Assembly: GCF_900108025.1 (NCBI RefSeq)
Contig: NZ_FNUS01000005.1
Span: forward strand, 124,001 to 188,000
Reading direction: 5' to 3'
Source: Halpernia humi
Lineage (GTDB): Bacteria; Bacteroidota; Bacteroidia; Flavobacteriales; Weeksellaceae
Length of the DNA: 64,000 bases
Every line of letters begins with the position of its first letter. Position 1 is the first letter of the stretch. A program made the translations under genes and the position numbers. The notes under the pieces were generated by a model that had not been told where the DNA came from, did no database searches, and saw only the letters and a program-made list of their open reading frames with translations. Of this stretch, positions 14,893 through 23,478 are shown piece by piece.

Positions 14893-17121
14893 TTACAAAC
14901 TCAAAATCACTCCATTCTCCTTTAATTTTTCCAAAGGTTTTGAAAACCAAAACAATTCAAAATTATCAAAATTTTCTTCAAACTTATTTTTTAATTGATT
15001 TAAAGTGATTGATTTTGAATTTTTGATGGAATGTTCTTCTAATATTTTCATTAACCAAATTGCCTTTTCAGTTTCTAGATCAATTTTTAAATGATTGGTT
15101 TTAAGATGAAAAGTAAGGCTTGTCATTTCCTGAGAATTTCCTTTTTTTGTTTTAATAAAATTTTCAAAAAAAGCGATTTCAATTAAAAAAATAAGTTTAG
15201 AATTTCCTTTAAATAAAAATTGCTCTTCCTCTAAAAGGCAATCGTGGATGTAGTTTGGATCAATTGTAGTTTTCGGAATTTTAAAATCAAACCAATTTTT
15301 TAGTGGCAAATCAAAATTGATTCCGTGCATATAATTGTAAAGCGATTTTTTTAAACCAAAGGCAAATTTGCTGTGATTGATGCCCGTTTCGTCTGTAAAA
15401 TCAATATCATTATTGGCAAATTTTATGTCTTGAAGAATCGGCGTTACACCAAATTTTTCAGGATTTTTACCAACTGGCGAATGCGCCGTCATCGCAAATT
15501 GATGCCAAAAACCACTTTGCAAAACGCCCATTTCAAATAATTGGCGCACCATTTCTAAAGAATCTACCGTTTCTTGAACGGTTTGCGTGGGATAACCGTA
15601 CATCAAATACGCATGAACCATTATTCCTGCTTCGGTGAAATTGCGCGTCACTTGTGCAACTTGCGACACTGAAACGCCTTTGTCTATTAATTTTAAAAGT
15701 CGATCACTCGCCACTTCTAAACCGCCAGAAACTGCGACGCAACCGGAAATTTTTAATAAAAAACACAAATCTCGACTAAAACTTTTTTCAAACCGAATAT
15801 TCGTCCACCAAGTAAAGACTAAATTTCGGCGAATAATTTCTAGCGCCACTTCTCGCATCAAAGCCGGTGGCGCGGCTTCATCTACAAAATGAAAACCAGA
15901 TTCGCCAGTTTGCGCCATTAATTCTTGCATCCTATCTACCAAAATTTTTGCAGAAATGGGTTCGTAAATTTTAATATAATCTAAAGAAATATCGCAAAAA
16001 GTACATTTTCCCCAATAGCAACCGTGCGCCATGGTGAGTTTATTCCAACGGCCATCGCTCCATAAACTGTGCATTGGATTTGCAATTTCTATGACGGAAA
16101 TATATTGGTTTAAAAGCAAATCTGAATAATCTGGGGTGCCGACAAATGCTTGTTTGTAATCTGGTTTTGAGGCATTGTTTTTATATGCAACTTTTCCGTT
16201 TTCTAATAGAAATGTTCTTTTGAATTCTACCACCACCCCGTCAAAATTCTTTGAATTTTGCCACCCCTCCAAAGGAGGGGAATTTAGCACGGCATTACAT
16301 ATTAATTCTAGTGGCAATTCGCCATCATCTAAAGTGATAAAATCAAAAAAGTCAAAAACGCGTGCATCTTTCAAATCCCGCAATTCTGTATTTGGAAAAC
16401 CGCCGCCCATCGCGGTTTTAATGAAAGGAGAATTTTCTTTAATAAATTTTGCTGCACGAAAAGCCGCATATAAATTCCCTGGAAATGGAACGGAAAAACA
16501 GACCAATTTTGGCTGAATGGTTTCAATTTTTTCTTTTAAAATATTTAAAGAAATTTCATCGACAAAAGATTTTTCAGTGTTTAATTTTAAATAAAGTTCA
16601 TCGAAGGAATTGGCGCTTTGTCCGATTTTTTCGGCATATCTGCTGAAACCGAAATCGGCATCAATATTTTCAATAATAAAATCTGAAATATCTTCTAAAT
16701 ATAAGGTGGCGAGATGTTTCGCTTTGTCTTGCAAACCCATCATTCCGAAGGCATATTCTACATCATCTAACTGATTAAAACGTGAGGCTTCTGGCAAAAA
16801 ATTCATGCTGCAAATCTGCCGTGCTAAAGTTGGATTTTGATTTTGCAGAAAAAGCACGACTTGATTGATGGTTTTGATATACTCTTCTTTTAAAGCAAAA
16901 ATCCGTTGAGAATTTTCGGAAGAATTTTTAATATTTTCAATTTCGGCGAAAATTTTCTTTAAACCATTTTCAGAAAATAATTCTAAAATCACTTCCAATC
17001 CCAAATCCATCTGGAAAGATGAAATATTTTTGGTGTTCAAAAAACCTTTGATGTAAGCCGTTGCAGGATACGGCGTGTTGAGTTGCGTGAAAGGCGGGGT
17101 GATGAGAAGTAGGTCTTGCAA
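14893..17121 (-). CDS. B12-binding-type radical SAM protein of unknown substrate
   Basis: The 742-residue protein has an N-terminal B12-binding-like half (about 1-275, with ITPPFTQLNTPYPATAYIKG and MGGGFPNTELRDL) and a radical SAM core beginning at HGCYWGKCTFC (367-376), whose cysteines are spaced CX4CX2C. Further core marks are SGGLEVASDRLLKLIDKG (about 460) and YLMYGYPTQTVQETVDS (about 500). A cobalamin-assisted methylation or rearrangement is possible; the substrate is not evident. Residues about 280-297 are an in-frame palindromic repeat insertion. It overlaps no neighbour; GLPGLI gene lies 18 bases upstream in the same direction. Confidence 0.8.
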   Translation of the reverse strand: MQDLLLITPPFTQLNTPYPATAYIKGFLNTKNISSFQMDLGLEVILELFSENGLKKIFAEIENIKNSSENSQRIFALKEEYIKTINQVVLFLQNQNPTLARQICSMNFLPEASRFNQLDDVEYAFGMMGLQDKAKHLATLYLEDISDFIIENIDADFGFSRYAEKIGQSANSFDELYLKLNTEKSFVDEISLNILKEKIETIQPKLVCFSVPFPGNLYAAFRAAKFIKENSPFIKTAMGGGFPNTELRDLKDARVFDFFDFITLDDGELPLELICNAVLNSPPLEGWQNSKNFDGVVVEFKRTFLLENGKVAYKNNASKPDYKQAFVGTPDYSDLLLNQYISVIEIANPMHSLWSDGRWNKLTMAHGCYWGKCTFCDISLDYIKIYEPISAKILVDRMQELMAQTGESGFHFVDEAAPPALMREVALEIIRRNLVFTWWTNIRFEKSFSRDLCFLLKISGCVAVSGGLEVASDRLLKLIDKGVSVSQVAQVTRNFTEAGIMVHAYLMYGYPTQTVQETVDSLEMVRQLFEMGVLQSGFWHQFAMTAHSPVGKNPEKFGVTPILQDIKFANNDIDFTDETGINHSKFAFGLKKSLYNYMHGINFDLPLKNWFDFKIPKTTIDPNYIHDCLLEEEQFLFKGNSKLIFLIEIAFFENFIKTKKGNSQEMTSLTFHLKTNHLKIDLETEKAIWLMKILEEHSIKNSKSITLNQLKNKFEENFDNFELFWFSKPLEKLKENGVILSL
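16242..16280 (-). repeat. Two palindromes of an in-frame repeat inside the radical SAM gene
   Basis: CAAAATTC-TTT-GAATTTTG (16242-16260) and CCCCTCC-AAA-GGAGGGG (16264-16280) are two perfect hairpins in a row. They encode about residues 281-295 (SPPLEGWQNSKNFDG). The DNA looks like an intergenic repeat of flavobacteria, and it separates the B12-binding half from the radical SAM core. GC-rich stems such as these are otherwise absent from the gene. Confidence 0.7.
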
Positions 17122-17139
17122 AAGAATTTTTTTTAAAGT

Positions 17140-17994
17140 TTATTTAATTAAATCTAATTCTAACAAATTATTATCTTTTTTAAAACCTTCTTTCATACTT
17201 TTTTCTTGATCAATCAGGGCTTTTTTTATATCTAAAACTTTTCCATTTTTGTCTGTCATTTCAACTTTTACACCGCTTTGATTCATCATTTGACGAATTC
17301 CAGCAACGGGATCTGCGCGATATCTTTGATAAATTTTTTTGAATATATCTTGTTTTATGAGAATAGATTTCAAATAACCTGTTTCTTCGCTATTACTTTT
17401 CCATTCTTCAGCATCAGAAAGATTTTTCACGGCTTTTAATTCAAATATATGGGTTTGGTTCTGGTCTGCGATTTTAACAATTAAACCAGGTAAGCCAGAA
17501 AATTTATAAGGTCCATCTTGAAATGGAAATGAATTGGCAAACCAAGCCGTCCATGTTCTGCCATACATTTTCGTAGTTGCTTTTTGAACTTCCCATTCAC
17601 CGATTTTTTCTTTATCGGGGGAGATTTTCCAGTTTATTTTTCGGTCATCTTCTATTTTGTATGTATCCGTTCCTAGGGTTTGAAACAAATAAGTAGTAAA
17701 ATCTGGGTACATTTTCTCCACCACATCCTTTACTTTTCCTAATTTAATTCCAGAAAAATCTGTTGGACGAGAATTCTGCGCACTTTTTGCACTAAAAATT
17801 GAATCAGCAATTTGCTGTGCACGACTGTAAAATTTGGAACCTTTTTTAGAAATATCCAAATTATTCATAATTTCAGTTTCTACCTTAGATAAATTTGTAG
17901 AATCTGGTATAAATTTATATTCATACATGAACCGCTGGTTTTGTGCGGATATTGTGATACTTATAAAAAAGCAAAACAAAAAAAAATTTTTCAT
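17140..17994 (-). CDS. GLPGLI family secreted protein
   Basis: The 284-residue protein has a signal peptide (MKNFFLFCFFISITISAQ) and the family hallmark FSGLPGLIVKIADQ (about residues 164-177), preceded by WTAWFANSFPFQDGPYKF. GLPGLI proteins are specific to Bacteroidota; function is not established, and they are often found with TonB-dependent receptors or single. The C-terminal 70 residues are basic and helical. It lies between the radical SAM gene and a symporter gene in the same direction, with short gaps (18 and 31 bases). Confidence 0.9.
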   Translation of the reverse strand: MKNFFLFCFFISITISAQNQRFMYEYKFIPDSTNLSKVETEIMNNLDISKKGSKFYSRAQQIADSIFSAKSAQNSRPTDFSGIKLGKVKDVVEKMYPDFTTYLFQTLGTDTYKIEDDRKINWKISPDKEKIGEWEVQKATTKMYGRTWTAWFANSFPFQDGPYKFSGLPGLIVKIADQNQTHIFELKAVKNLSDAEEWKSNSEETGYLKSILIKQDIFKKIYQRYRADPVAGIRQMMNQSGVKVEMTDKNGKVLDIKKALIDQEKSMKEGFKKDNNLLELDLIK

Positions 17995-18025
17995 AATTAA
18001 ATTTAAGTAAATTTAAAACAGAAAT

Positions 18026-19303
18026 CTACAAATCCCCGCCATGACTTTCCAATTGTCCTTCCCATTTAGAAACGGCAGAAGTTGCAAGTGCATTTCCTAA
18101 AACATTAGTCATACTTCTTCCCATATCGCAAAAATGATCGATTGGCAAAATTAAAGCGATGCCTTCTGGTGGAATACCAAACATGGTGCAAGTTGCGACG
18201 ATAATTACCAAACTTGCGCGCGGAACTCCCGCAATTCCTTTTGAAGTGAGCATCAAAACTAAAAGCATGGTAATTTGTTGACCAAGAGTCATATCAATTC
18301 CGTAAATCTGGGCAATAAAAATAGAAGCAAAAGTCATATACATCATACTTCCATCTAGATTAAAAGAATATCCGAGCGGTAAAATGAAACTTACAATTCT
18401 ATTATTACACCCAAAACGTTCCAATTCTTCCACCAATTTTGGGAAAACGGCTTCTGAACTTGTGGTGGAAAAGGCAATTAACAAAGGTTCTTTAATTCTG
18501 CGAAGTAAATCAAATAAACGATTTCCTAAAATCATATAACCAACTATACATAAAACCAACCATAAAATACCGAGTGCAAAGAAGAAATCTCGCAAATAAA
18601 TGGCATAAACTTTAAAAATTTCAAAACCATTTGTGGCAACAACCGCAGCGATAGCACCCAACACACCAAGCGGCGCAAACCACATAATGTAACCTACCAT
18701 TTTCAAAATCGCGTGTGCACAAATATCTAAGGCTTTAACTATTGGCTTAGCATATTCTTCGCCCATATTTGCTAAAGCAATCCCAAACATTACTGAGAAA
18801 ACAACAATTTGAAGGACTTCATTGGTGGCAAAAGCTTCAAACAAACTTTTAGGAATAATGTGATGTACAAAATCTTCCATGGAAAATCCTTTGCTGGATT
18901 TTACCAATTCTTGAGCGCCAGAAACGTCTTGCACCGCTAATTGGGTTACGTGTCCTGGTTCTAACCAATTCACTAAAATTAAACCAATAAAAAGTGATAC
19001 CAACGATGCGGAAATAAACCAAAGCATTGCTTTTGTGCCTACTCTTCCAATCATTTTCACGTCACTCATCTTTGCAATCCCAACTACCAAAGTTGTGAAA
19101 ACTAGAGGCGCAATAATCATCTGAACCAATCGGATAAAAATTGTTCCCAACAATTTGATATTTTTAGAAAAGCCTTCAGAACTTTCTGGATATTGCAAAT
19201 GAACGATTCCGCCCATTATTACACCAATAATTAACGCTATGATTATTGCAAAAAATAATTTGTTTTGACCCTTCATATTGATTTTTTTTAATACAGTTTT
19301 CAC
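18026..19303 (-). CDS. Dicarboxylate/amino acid:cation symporter (DAACS)
   Basis: The 425-residue protein has the eight membrane segments and two hairpins of the GltPh/DctA/GltP family. Signature parts are TTSSEAVFPKLVEEL (hairpin 1, near residue 283), LPLGYSFNLDGSMMYM (TM7, near 308) and SKGIAGVPRASLVI (hairpin 2, near 350), followed by ILPIDHFCDMGRS MTNV (TM8). It takes up glutamate, aspartate or C4-dicarboxylates with Na+ or H+; the exact substrate cannot be fixed from sequence alone. An alternative start is the Met at residue 10 (19276), which fits the family length better. Confidence 0.92.
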   Translation of the reverse strand: MKTVLKKINMKGQNKLFFAIIIALIIGVIMGGIVHLQYPESSEGFSKNIKLLGTIFIRLVQMIIAPLVFTTLVVGIAKMSDVKMIGRVGTKAMLWFISASLVSLFIGLILVNWLEPGHVTQLAVQDVSGAQELVKSSKGFSMEDFVHHIIPKSLFEAFATNEVLQIVVFSVMFGIALANMGEEYAKPIVKALDICAHAILKMVGYIMWFAPLGVLGAIAAVVATNGFEIFKVYAIYLRDFFFALGILWLVLCIVGYMILGNRLFDLLRRIKEPLLIAFSTTSSEAVFPKLVEELERFGCNNRIVSFILPLGYSFNLDGSMMYMTFASIFIAQIYGIDMTLGQQITMLLVLMLTSKGIAGVPRASLVIIVATCTMFGIPPEGIALILPIDHFCDMGRSMTNVLGNALATSAVSKWEGQLESHGGDL

Positions 19304-19419
19304 AAAGATATTTTTTTTAATTAAATAAAAGCATTATTTTAACTCTTAAAATGGACTGATTTTGCATTATTTTAAGAAAATTTTATAATAAATTAATTTT
19401 TTTACCAGTTTTTTTAAAT

Positions 19420-19427
19420 TAAATTTG
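19420..19427 (+). promoter_or_regulatory. -7 box TAAATTTG before the BON gene pair
   Basis: TAAATTTG matches TAnnTTTG and lies 26 bases before the start at 19453. A -33 TTG was not found at the right distance. Confidence 0.45.
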
Positions 19428-19452
19428 AGAATAATTTTAAATAAATTCAACT

Positions 19453-19923
19453 ATGAAAAAAATGATTGCTATGGCTGCTTTAGCCTTAACTGTTTCATTT
19501 GCAAGCACTTCTTGTAAGAAAAAAGTAAGTGATGCAGATTTACAAACACAAGCGACAACTGTGGTAACTTCTAACCCGAACGCCACTGTAGAGGTAAAAG
19601 ATGGAACTGCACATTTGAGCGGAACTTTCGCTGACCAAGCTGCAAAAGACCAAATGGTAGCCTCTCTAAAAGCAATTCCTGGTATAAAAGATGTGATGGA
19701 TATGTCCACAATTGCGCCCGCTGTAGAGGTTGCAACGGTAGATCCTGCCGTAATGCAAAAAGTAACAGATGCTTTAAAAGATTTCCCAAGTGTGAAAGCT
19801 GAAGTTGTAAACGGTGAATTAACACTTACAGGAAACGTTTCTTCGTCGCAAGCCATGAAAATTAAGCAATCTGTGGATGCTTTAAAGATTGGAAAATACA
19901 ACAATAACCTAACAGTTAAATAA
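19453..19923 (+). CDS. BON-domain lipoprotein
   Basis: The 156-residue protein has a lipoprotein signal ending at Cys21 (VSFASTSC) and two BON-type repeats: about 28-80 (ATVEVKDGTAHLSGTFADQA) and about 95-150 (VKAEVVNGELTLTGNVSSSQA), each with the conserved Gly in the beta turn. BON domains bind phospholipid or peptidoglycan-linked surfaces, as in OsmY. It is followed by a second BON protein 6 bases later, so they are one operon. Envelope stress function is probable but not shown. Confidence 0.85.
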   Translation: MKKMIAMAALALTVSFASTSCKKKVSDADLQTQATTVVTSNPNATVEVKDGTAHLSGTFADQAAKDQMVASLKAIPGIKDVMDMSTIAPAVEVATVDPAVMQKVTDALKDFPSVKAEVVNGELTLTGNVSSSQAMKIKQSVDALKIGKYNNNLTVK

Positions 19924-19929
19924 TTAAAA

Positions 19930-20349
19930 ATGAGCGAATTACAAGACAAATATGCAAGTGTAATTTCTGCGGCACAAACTGCAGGCGTTTCAGATTTGAA
20001 AGTGAATGAGCAAGACGGAATTCTTTACGTTTCTGGCACTACCACAAGCAGTTCTGCAAAAGATGCCGTTTGGTCTGCTTTGGGAGCGATAGATTCTACT
20101 TTTACGGCTTCAGACATAAATATTGACGTGCAAGTTGCTGGTTTGCAACCTGGTGCATCTCTAACTATTGCAACTGAAAGTTCTAATTTAAACATTAGAC
20201 AAGAAGCCTCTACGGAAGCCGCCATCGTTGGAAAAGCCGCAAAAGGCGAAACAGTAACTTTAGTAGAGCAAACCTCTGATGATTGGTGGAAAATAAAAAC
20301 TGCTGATGGCGAAGAGGGATACGCATACTCAAGATATCTAAAAGCCTAA
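19930..20349 (+). CDS. BON plus SH3b domain protein
   Basis: The 139-residue protein starts MSELQDKYAS without a signal peptide, has a BON-like repeat (about 20-75, VNEQDGILYVSGTTTSSSA) and a bacterial SH3 domain (about 80-139: NLNIRQEASTEAAIVGKA, GETVTLVEQTSDDWWKIK, YSRYLKA). SH3b domains bind cell wall peptides. It starts 6 bases after the BON lipoprotein, and BON parts of the two proteins resemble each other. The lack of an export signal is odd for such a domain set. Confidence 0.8.
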   Translation: MSELQDKYASVISAAQTAGVSDLKVNEQDGILYVSGTTTSSSAKDAVWSALGAIDSTFTASDINIDVQVAGLQPGASLTIATESSNLNIRQEASTEAAIVGKAAKGETVTLVEQTSDDWWKIKTADGEEGYAYSRYLKA

Positions 20350-20373
20350 TTATTTTAATACTATTAAATAATG

Positions 20374-20402
20374 AAACTCCTGAATTTTTTCAGGAGTTTT
20401 TA
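20374..20402 (+). terminator. Terminator of the BON operon
   Basis: AAACTCCTGAA pairs with TTCAGGAGTTT around a T-rich loop, followed by TTTAGTTTTT. It can also end the facing GAF-protein gene. Confidence 0.75.
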
Positions 20403-20425
20403 GTTTTTAAGATAAAATAAAAAAA

Positions 20426-20875
20426 TTACAAAATCTTCCCAAGTTCTTCGCAAAGCCAGTTTAGCATTTCTTTATCTTCATGAGTAAACGGATTAATGGT
20501 GTGAGAATCGATATCAATTTGGCCGATATTTTCACCATTTTTAAATATAGGAACTACAATTTCCGCTTTTGTATCGATGGAGCACGACAGATAATTATCT
20601 TGCTCGTGCACATCAGGAACTTCAAAAGTTTCATTTGAAACTGCGACTTGTCCGCAAATGCCTTTACCATAAGGAATGATAATATGGTCTGTAGCAGCGC
20701 CAACATAAGGCCCTAATTTCAGTTCGTTTTTATCACCATTTTTAAAATAAAATCCCGTCCAGTTAAAATGTGGTACTTCGCTATCTAATAACTGGCAAAT
20801 TTTCTGCAATTTTTCATCAGTGCTTTGTTTTGGGCTTTCTATAATAGAAGATAACCTTTTTTTTAAATCAGACAT
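20426..20875 (-). CDS. GAF-domain protein, free methionine-(R)-sulfoxide reductase-like
   Basis: The 149-residue protein matches the single-GAF fRMsr family: FNWTGFYF (about 37-44), LKLGPYVGA (52-60), YGKGICGQVAV (69-79) and CSIDTKAEIVVPI (98-110). fRMsr reduces free methionine R-sulfoxide through cysteines. Here Cys74 and Cys98 correspond to E. coli Cys94 and Cys118, but the third one (Cys84 in E. coli) is His64. Activity may be reduced or use another cysteine. It is the second gene of a unit with the upstream 476-residue protein, 10 bases away. Confidence 0.75.
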   Translation of the reverse strand: MSDLKKRLSSIIESPKQSTDEKLQKICQLLDSEVPHFNWTGFYFKNGDKNELKLGPYVGAATDHIIIPYGKGICGQVAVSNETFEVPDVHEQDNYLSCSIDTKAEIVVPIFKNGENIGQIDIDSHTINPFTHEDKEMLNWLCEELGKIL

Positions 20876-20885
20876 TTTATTTTTT

Positions 20886-22316
20886 TTACTTAAATTCTTC
20901 GTAAGTTACTTCTTCTTTGTAGCCGAACATACTTCGCTCTTTTATCATTTCTGCAACACCTTCTGGCAATTTATCTTCCCATCCAGATTCATTATTTGCA
21001 ATTTTCTTTAAAATTTCACGAGAATAAATTTCAGAATATGCAGGATTATAATTTTCAATATCTACAATTCTATTATTGATTTTAAAATATTTGTATAACT
21101 CTTTCAAGTTGGTATTGACTTTCAAATTGTTAGAATCTAATAATTCTCCCGTTGTTTGGTCTTTATATGGATAGAGATAAACACGCATATCTTTTCGGAA
21201 AAATTTACCAAAAGCCTCCAAAATTCCACCTGAAAGATTTTTATAATATTCCTCATCAAATACATCTAGAAGATTATTCACACCCATTGCAACGCCAATA
21301 AATTTATTGGTAAATGTGGCAAAATAATCTACCATTCTATAATATTCTGAGAAGTTTGAAATTAGAATATTGTAGCCCAATTTCGCTAAAATATCAACTC
21401 TATCTAAGAAATCACGTTCATCAATATCACCAAAAGCGCGGAGATTGGCAATCGTAATTTCGAATAAAACTTCGGTTTCTTCTTTAGCGCAGTTGGCATC
21501 TTTGGTAAATAATTCCAAACCGTTTTCAAACATATCAATATTCACCAGCGTTACTGGGCGAAAACTTCCACGAACGGCAAAAATATTTTTCTTGTAAAGT
21601 ACATTTGCAGGCAACATATTATTACCTTCAGAATTAAAAATCACCGCTTCGGTCATCCCTAACTTCACCAATTGCAAACTCATCAAACGGTTTTCTACAT
21701 AGCGAAATGTAGGGCCGCTGAAATCTATCATATCTATTTCTAATTTATCCAAAGCGATATCATCATACAAAGACTCTATCAATTTCCTAGGATTATCGGC
21801 ATAGTGATAGGCGCCGTAGATAAGGTTTACGCCCAAATAGCCTAAAGTTTCTTGCTGCAATGTGGCATCATTTTCAACAAATTTCACGTGAAGCACAATT
21901 TCGTTGTATTCTTCTTTTTGGTGGCTCTGAAAACGAATCCCAACCCAACCGTGTCCTTTAGAAGTTTTATCAAAATTAATGGTCGTTACTGTATTGGCAT
22001 AAGAAAAAAAGCGTTTGCCAGGATTGGTTTCTCTTTCTAAACGTTCTTCTATTAAAGATACTTCATAGCGCAACATTTTGCGCAAACGTGTTTGTGTAAC
22101 GTATCTATTTTTAACCTCTTTGCCGTAGATAGCATCGCTAAAATCTTTATCGTACGCAGACATCGCTTTTGCGATTGTTTGTGAGGCTCCACCAGCACGA
22201 AAAAAATGACGTACTGTTTCTTGCCCAGCACCAATTTCTGCAAACGTACCGTAAATAGAGGAGTCTAAATTGATTACTAAAGCCTTCTGTTTCGGTGTTA
22301 ATTTTTGCGTCATCAC
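20886..22316 (-). CDS. Conserved protein of unknown function, 476 residues
   Basis: The protein begins MMTQKLTPKQKALVINLDSSIYGTFAEIGAGQ and has no signal peptide or membrane segment. It contains FFRAGGASQTIAKAMSAYDK (about 39-58) and a long alpha/beta body. I recognise it as a widely conserved bacterial protein sometimes labelled TonB-dependent receptor in public records, which the sequence does not support (no signal, no barrel). It is transcribed with the GAF protein and divergently from the MBL hydrolase, with 51 bases between starts. Function open. Confidence 0.7.
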   Translation of the reverse strand: MMTQKLTPKQKALVINLDSSIYGTFAEIGAGQETVRHFFRAGGASQTIAKAMSAYDKDFSDAIYGKEVKNRYVTQTRLRKMLRYEVSLIEERLERETNPGKRFFSYANTVTTINFDKTSKGHGWVGIRFQSHQKEEYNEIVLHVKFVENDATLQQETLGYLGVNLIYGAYHYADNPRKLIESLYDDIALDKLEIDMIDFSGPTFRYVENRLMSLQLVKLGMTEAVIFNSEGNNMLPANVLYKKNIFAVRGSFRPVTLVNIDMFENGLELFTKDANCAKEETEVLFEITIANLRAFGDIDERDFLDRVDILAKLGYNILISNFSEYYRMVDYFATFTNKFIGVAMGVNNLLDVFDEEYYKNLSGGILEAFGKFFRKDMRVYLYPYKDQTTGELLDSNNLKVNTNLKELYKYFKINNRIVDIENYNPAYSEIYSREILKKIANNESGWEDKLPEGVAEMIKERSMFGYKEEVTYEEFK

Positions 22317-22367
22317 TTACGTTTAAATTTTTGTAAATTTACCAAAATAAAACCAACCTCAAAAACA

Positions 22368-23135
22368 ATGAAGTTGAAATTTTTAGGAACAGGAACTTCG
22401 CAAGGCGTTCCTGTAATAGGCTGTAAATGCAAAGTTTGCACTTCCACAAATTTTAAAGACAAACGGTTTCGAACTTCTGCTTTAGTCACTTCAGATTTTG
22501 GCAAGAAAATCTTGATTGATTGCGGCCCAGATTTTCGCCAACAAATGCTTGATAATGATGAAGCGCATGTTGATGTTGTTCTAATTACCCATGAACACAC
22601 CGATCATGTTATTGGTTTAGATGATTTGCGCCCGATTATTTTTCGAAATAAAAAAGACATGCCGATTTACACATTACCAAGAGTCGCAAAGCAAATAAAA
22701 GATAAATTTCATTACGCTTTCGCTGAAATAAAATATCCCGGCGCGCCTTCATTTGAAATGCATGAAATAAATATTGAAAAATTCAAAGTAGAAAATATAG
22801 AAGTAACGCCCATACACTTTCTGCATTATAAACTTCCTGTTTTGGGTTTTAAAATTAAAAATTTGTGCTATATCACAGATGCCAGTTTTTTCCCCGAAGA
22901 AACATTAGAAATGCTAAAAAACTTGGATGTTTTAATTATCAATTGTTTACGAAAATTACCATCGCATATTTCCCATTTTGTATTGCCAGAAATTTTAGAA
23001 TTAAATAAAATTTTAAACCCCAAAAAAATGTATTTACTTCACATCAGTCACGAATTTGGTTTGCATGATGAAGTTCAAAAAGAATTACCAAAAAATATGT
23101 TTTTGGCTTACGATAGTTTAGAAATAGAGTTTTAA
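22368..23135 (+). CDS. MBL-fold metal-dependent hydrolase, PhnP-like
   Basis: From ATG 22368 the product has 255 residues: MKLKFLGTGTSQGVPVIGCKC, a Cys cluster (Cys19, 21, 24), the metal motif HEHTDH (75-80), LGFKIKNLCYITDAS, and CLRKLPSHISHF with further His ligands. It is a PhnP/ElaC-type phosphodiesterase by fold; in PhnP the cysteines bind a zinc. The upstream ATG at 22305 would overlap the divergent gene start and gives an unrelated N terminus, so 22368 is preferred. No phn genes lie near, so the substrate may differ. Confidence 0.85.
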   Translation: MKLKFLGTGTSQGVPVIGCKCKVCTSTNFKDKRFRTSALVTSDFGKKILIDCGPDFRQQMLDNDEAHVDVVLITHEHTDHVIGLDDLRPIIFRNKKDMPIYTLPRVAKQIKDKFHYAFAEIKYPGAPSFEMHEINIEKFKVENIEVTPIHFLHYKLPVLGFKIKNLCYITDASFFPEETLEMLKNLDVLIINCLRKLPSHISHFVLPEILELNKILNPKKMYLLHISHEFGLHDEVQKELPKNMFLAYDSLEIEF

Positions 23136-23306
23136 CCTAAGATTCGCAAATAATTATTTGTAAAAAATTGGGAAATAAACAACTTTTAAGTACCAAATAA
23201 AAGAAATGGAAAACCTTGGTCTTCACGCAATTATTTATGCAAAATAAAACAGTAAAATATTTTCAAAAATATTATTTTAAAATCTTTAAAAAATAAATAA
23301 TATTGC

Positions 23307-23314
23307 TATATTTG
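23307..23314 (+). promoter_or_regulatory. -7 box TATATTTG before tRNA-Leu
   Basis: TATATTTG, a perfect TAnnTTTG, lies 15 bases before the tRNA. The region 23136-23306 holds nothing else that I can identify. Confidence 0.6.
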
Positions 23315-23329
23315 CAAACCAATTTTGAT

Positions 23330-23411
23330 GCCCAGTTGGCGGAATTGGTAGACGCGCTAGACTCAAACTCTAGTATCGAAAGATGTGCCGGTTCGATTCC
23401 GGCACTGGGTA
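23330..23411 (+). tRNA. tRNA-Leu (anticodon CAA)
   Basis: An 82-base tRNA with acceptor stem GCCCAGT/ACTGGGT (first pair G-T), discriminator A and no encoded CCA. The D-arm has GGAATTGGTAGAC, the anticodon stem-loop is CTAGA-CTCAAAC-TCTAG with CAA, a short variable arm (TATCGAAAGATG) follows, and the T-loop is GGTTCGATTCC. The long variable arm and D-loop match class II leucine tRNA. Confidence 0.95.
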
Positions 23412-23412
23412 C

Positions 23413-23450
23413 AAAAAACCTCTACAATCTTAGATTAGTAGAGGTTTTTT
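23413..23450 (+). terminator. Terminator of tRNA-Leu
   Basis: AAAAAACCTCTAC (23413-23425) and GTAGAGGTTTTTT (23438-23450) form a perfect stem, with AATC/GATT extending the pairing inward. Eight T end the structure. Confidence 0.85.
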
Positions 23451-23478
23451 TTATCTTTGAGCAACATTTAATTTAAGC

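Noticed and set aside
19350-19366. TGGACTG...TTTTGCA as sigma-54 promoter
   Set aside because: GG and GC are 9 rather than 10 bases apart and the -24 element is poor.
22305-22367. Upstream start for the MBL hydrolase
   Set aside because: It overlaps the divergent gene start and adds residues not found in PhnP-like proteins.
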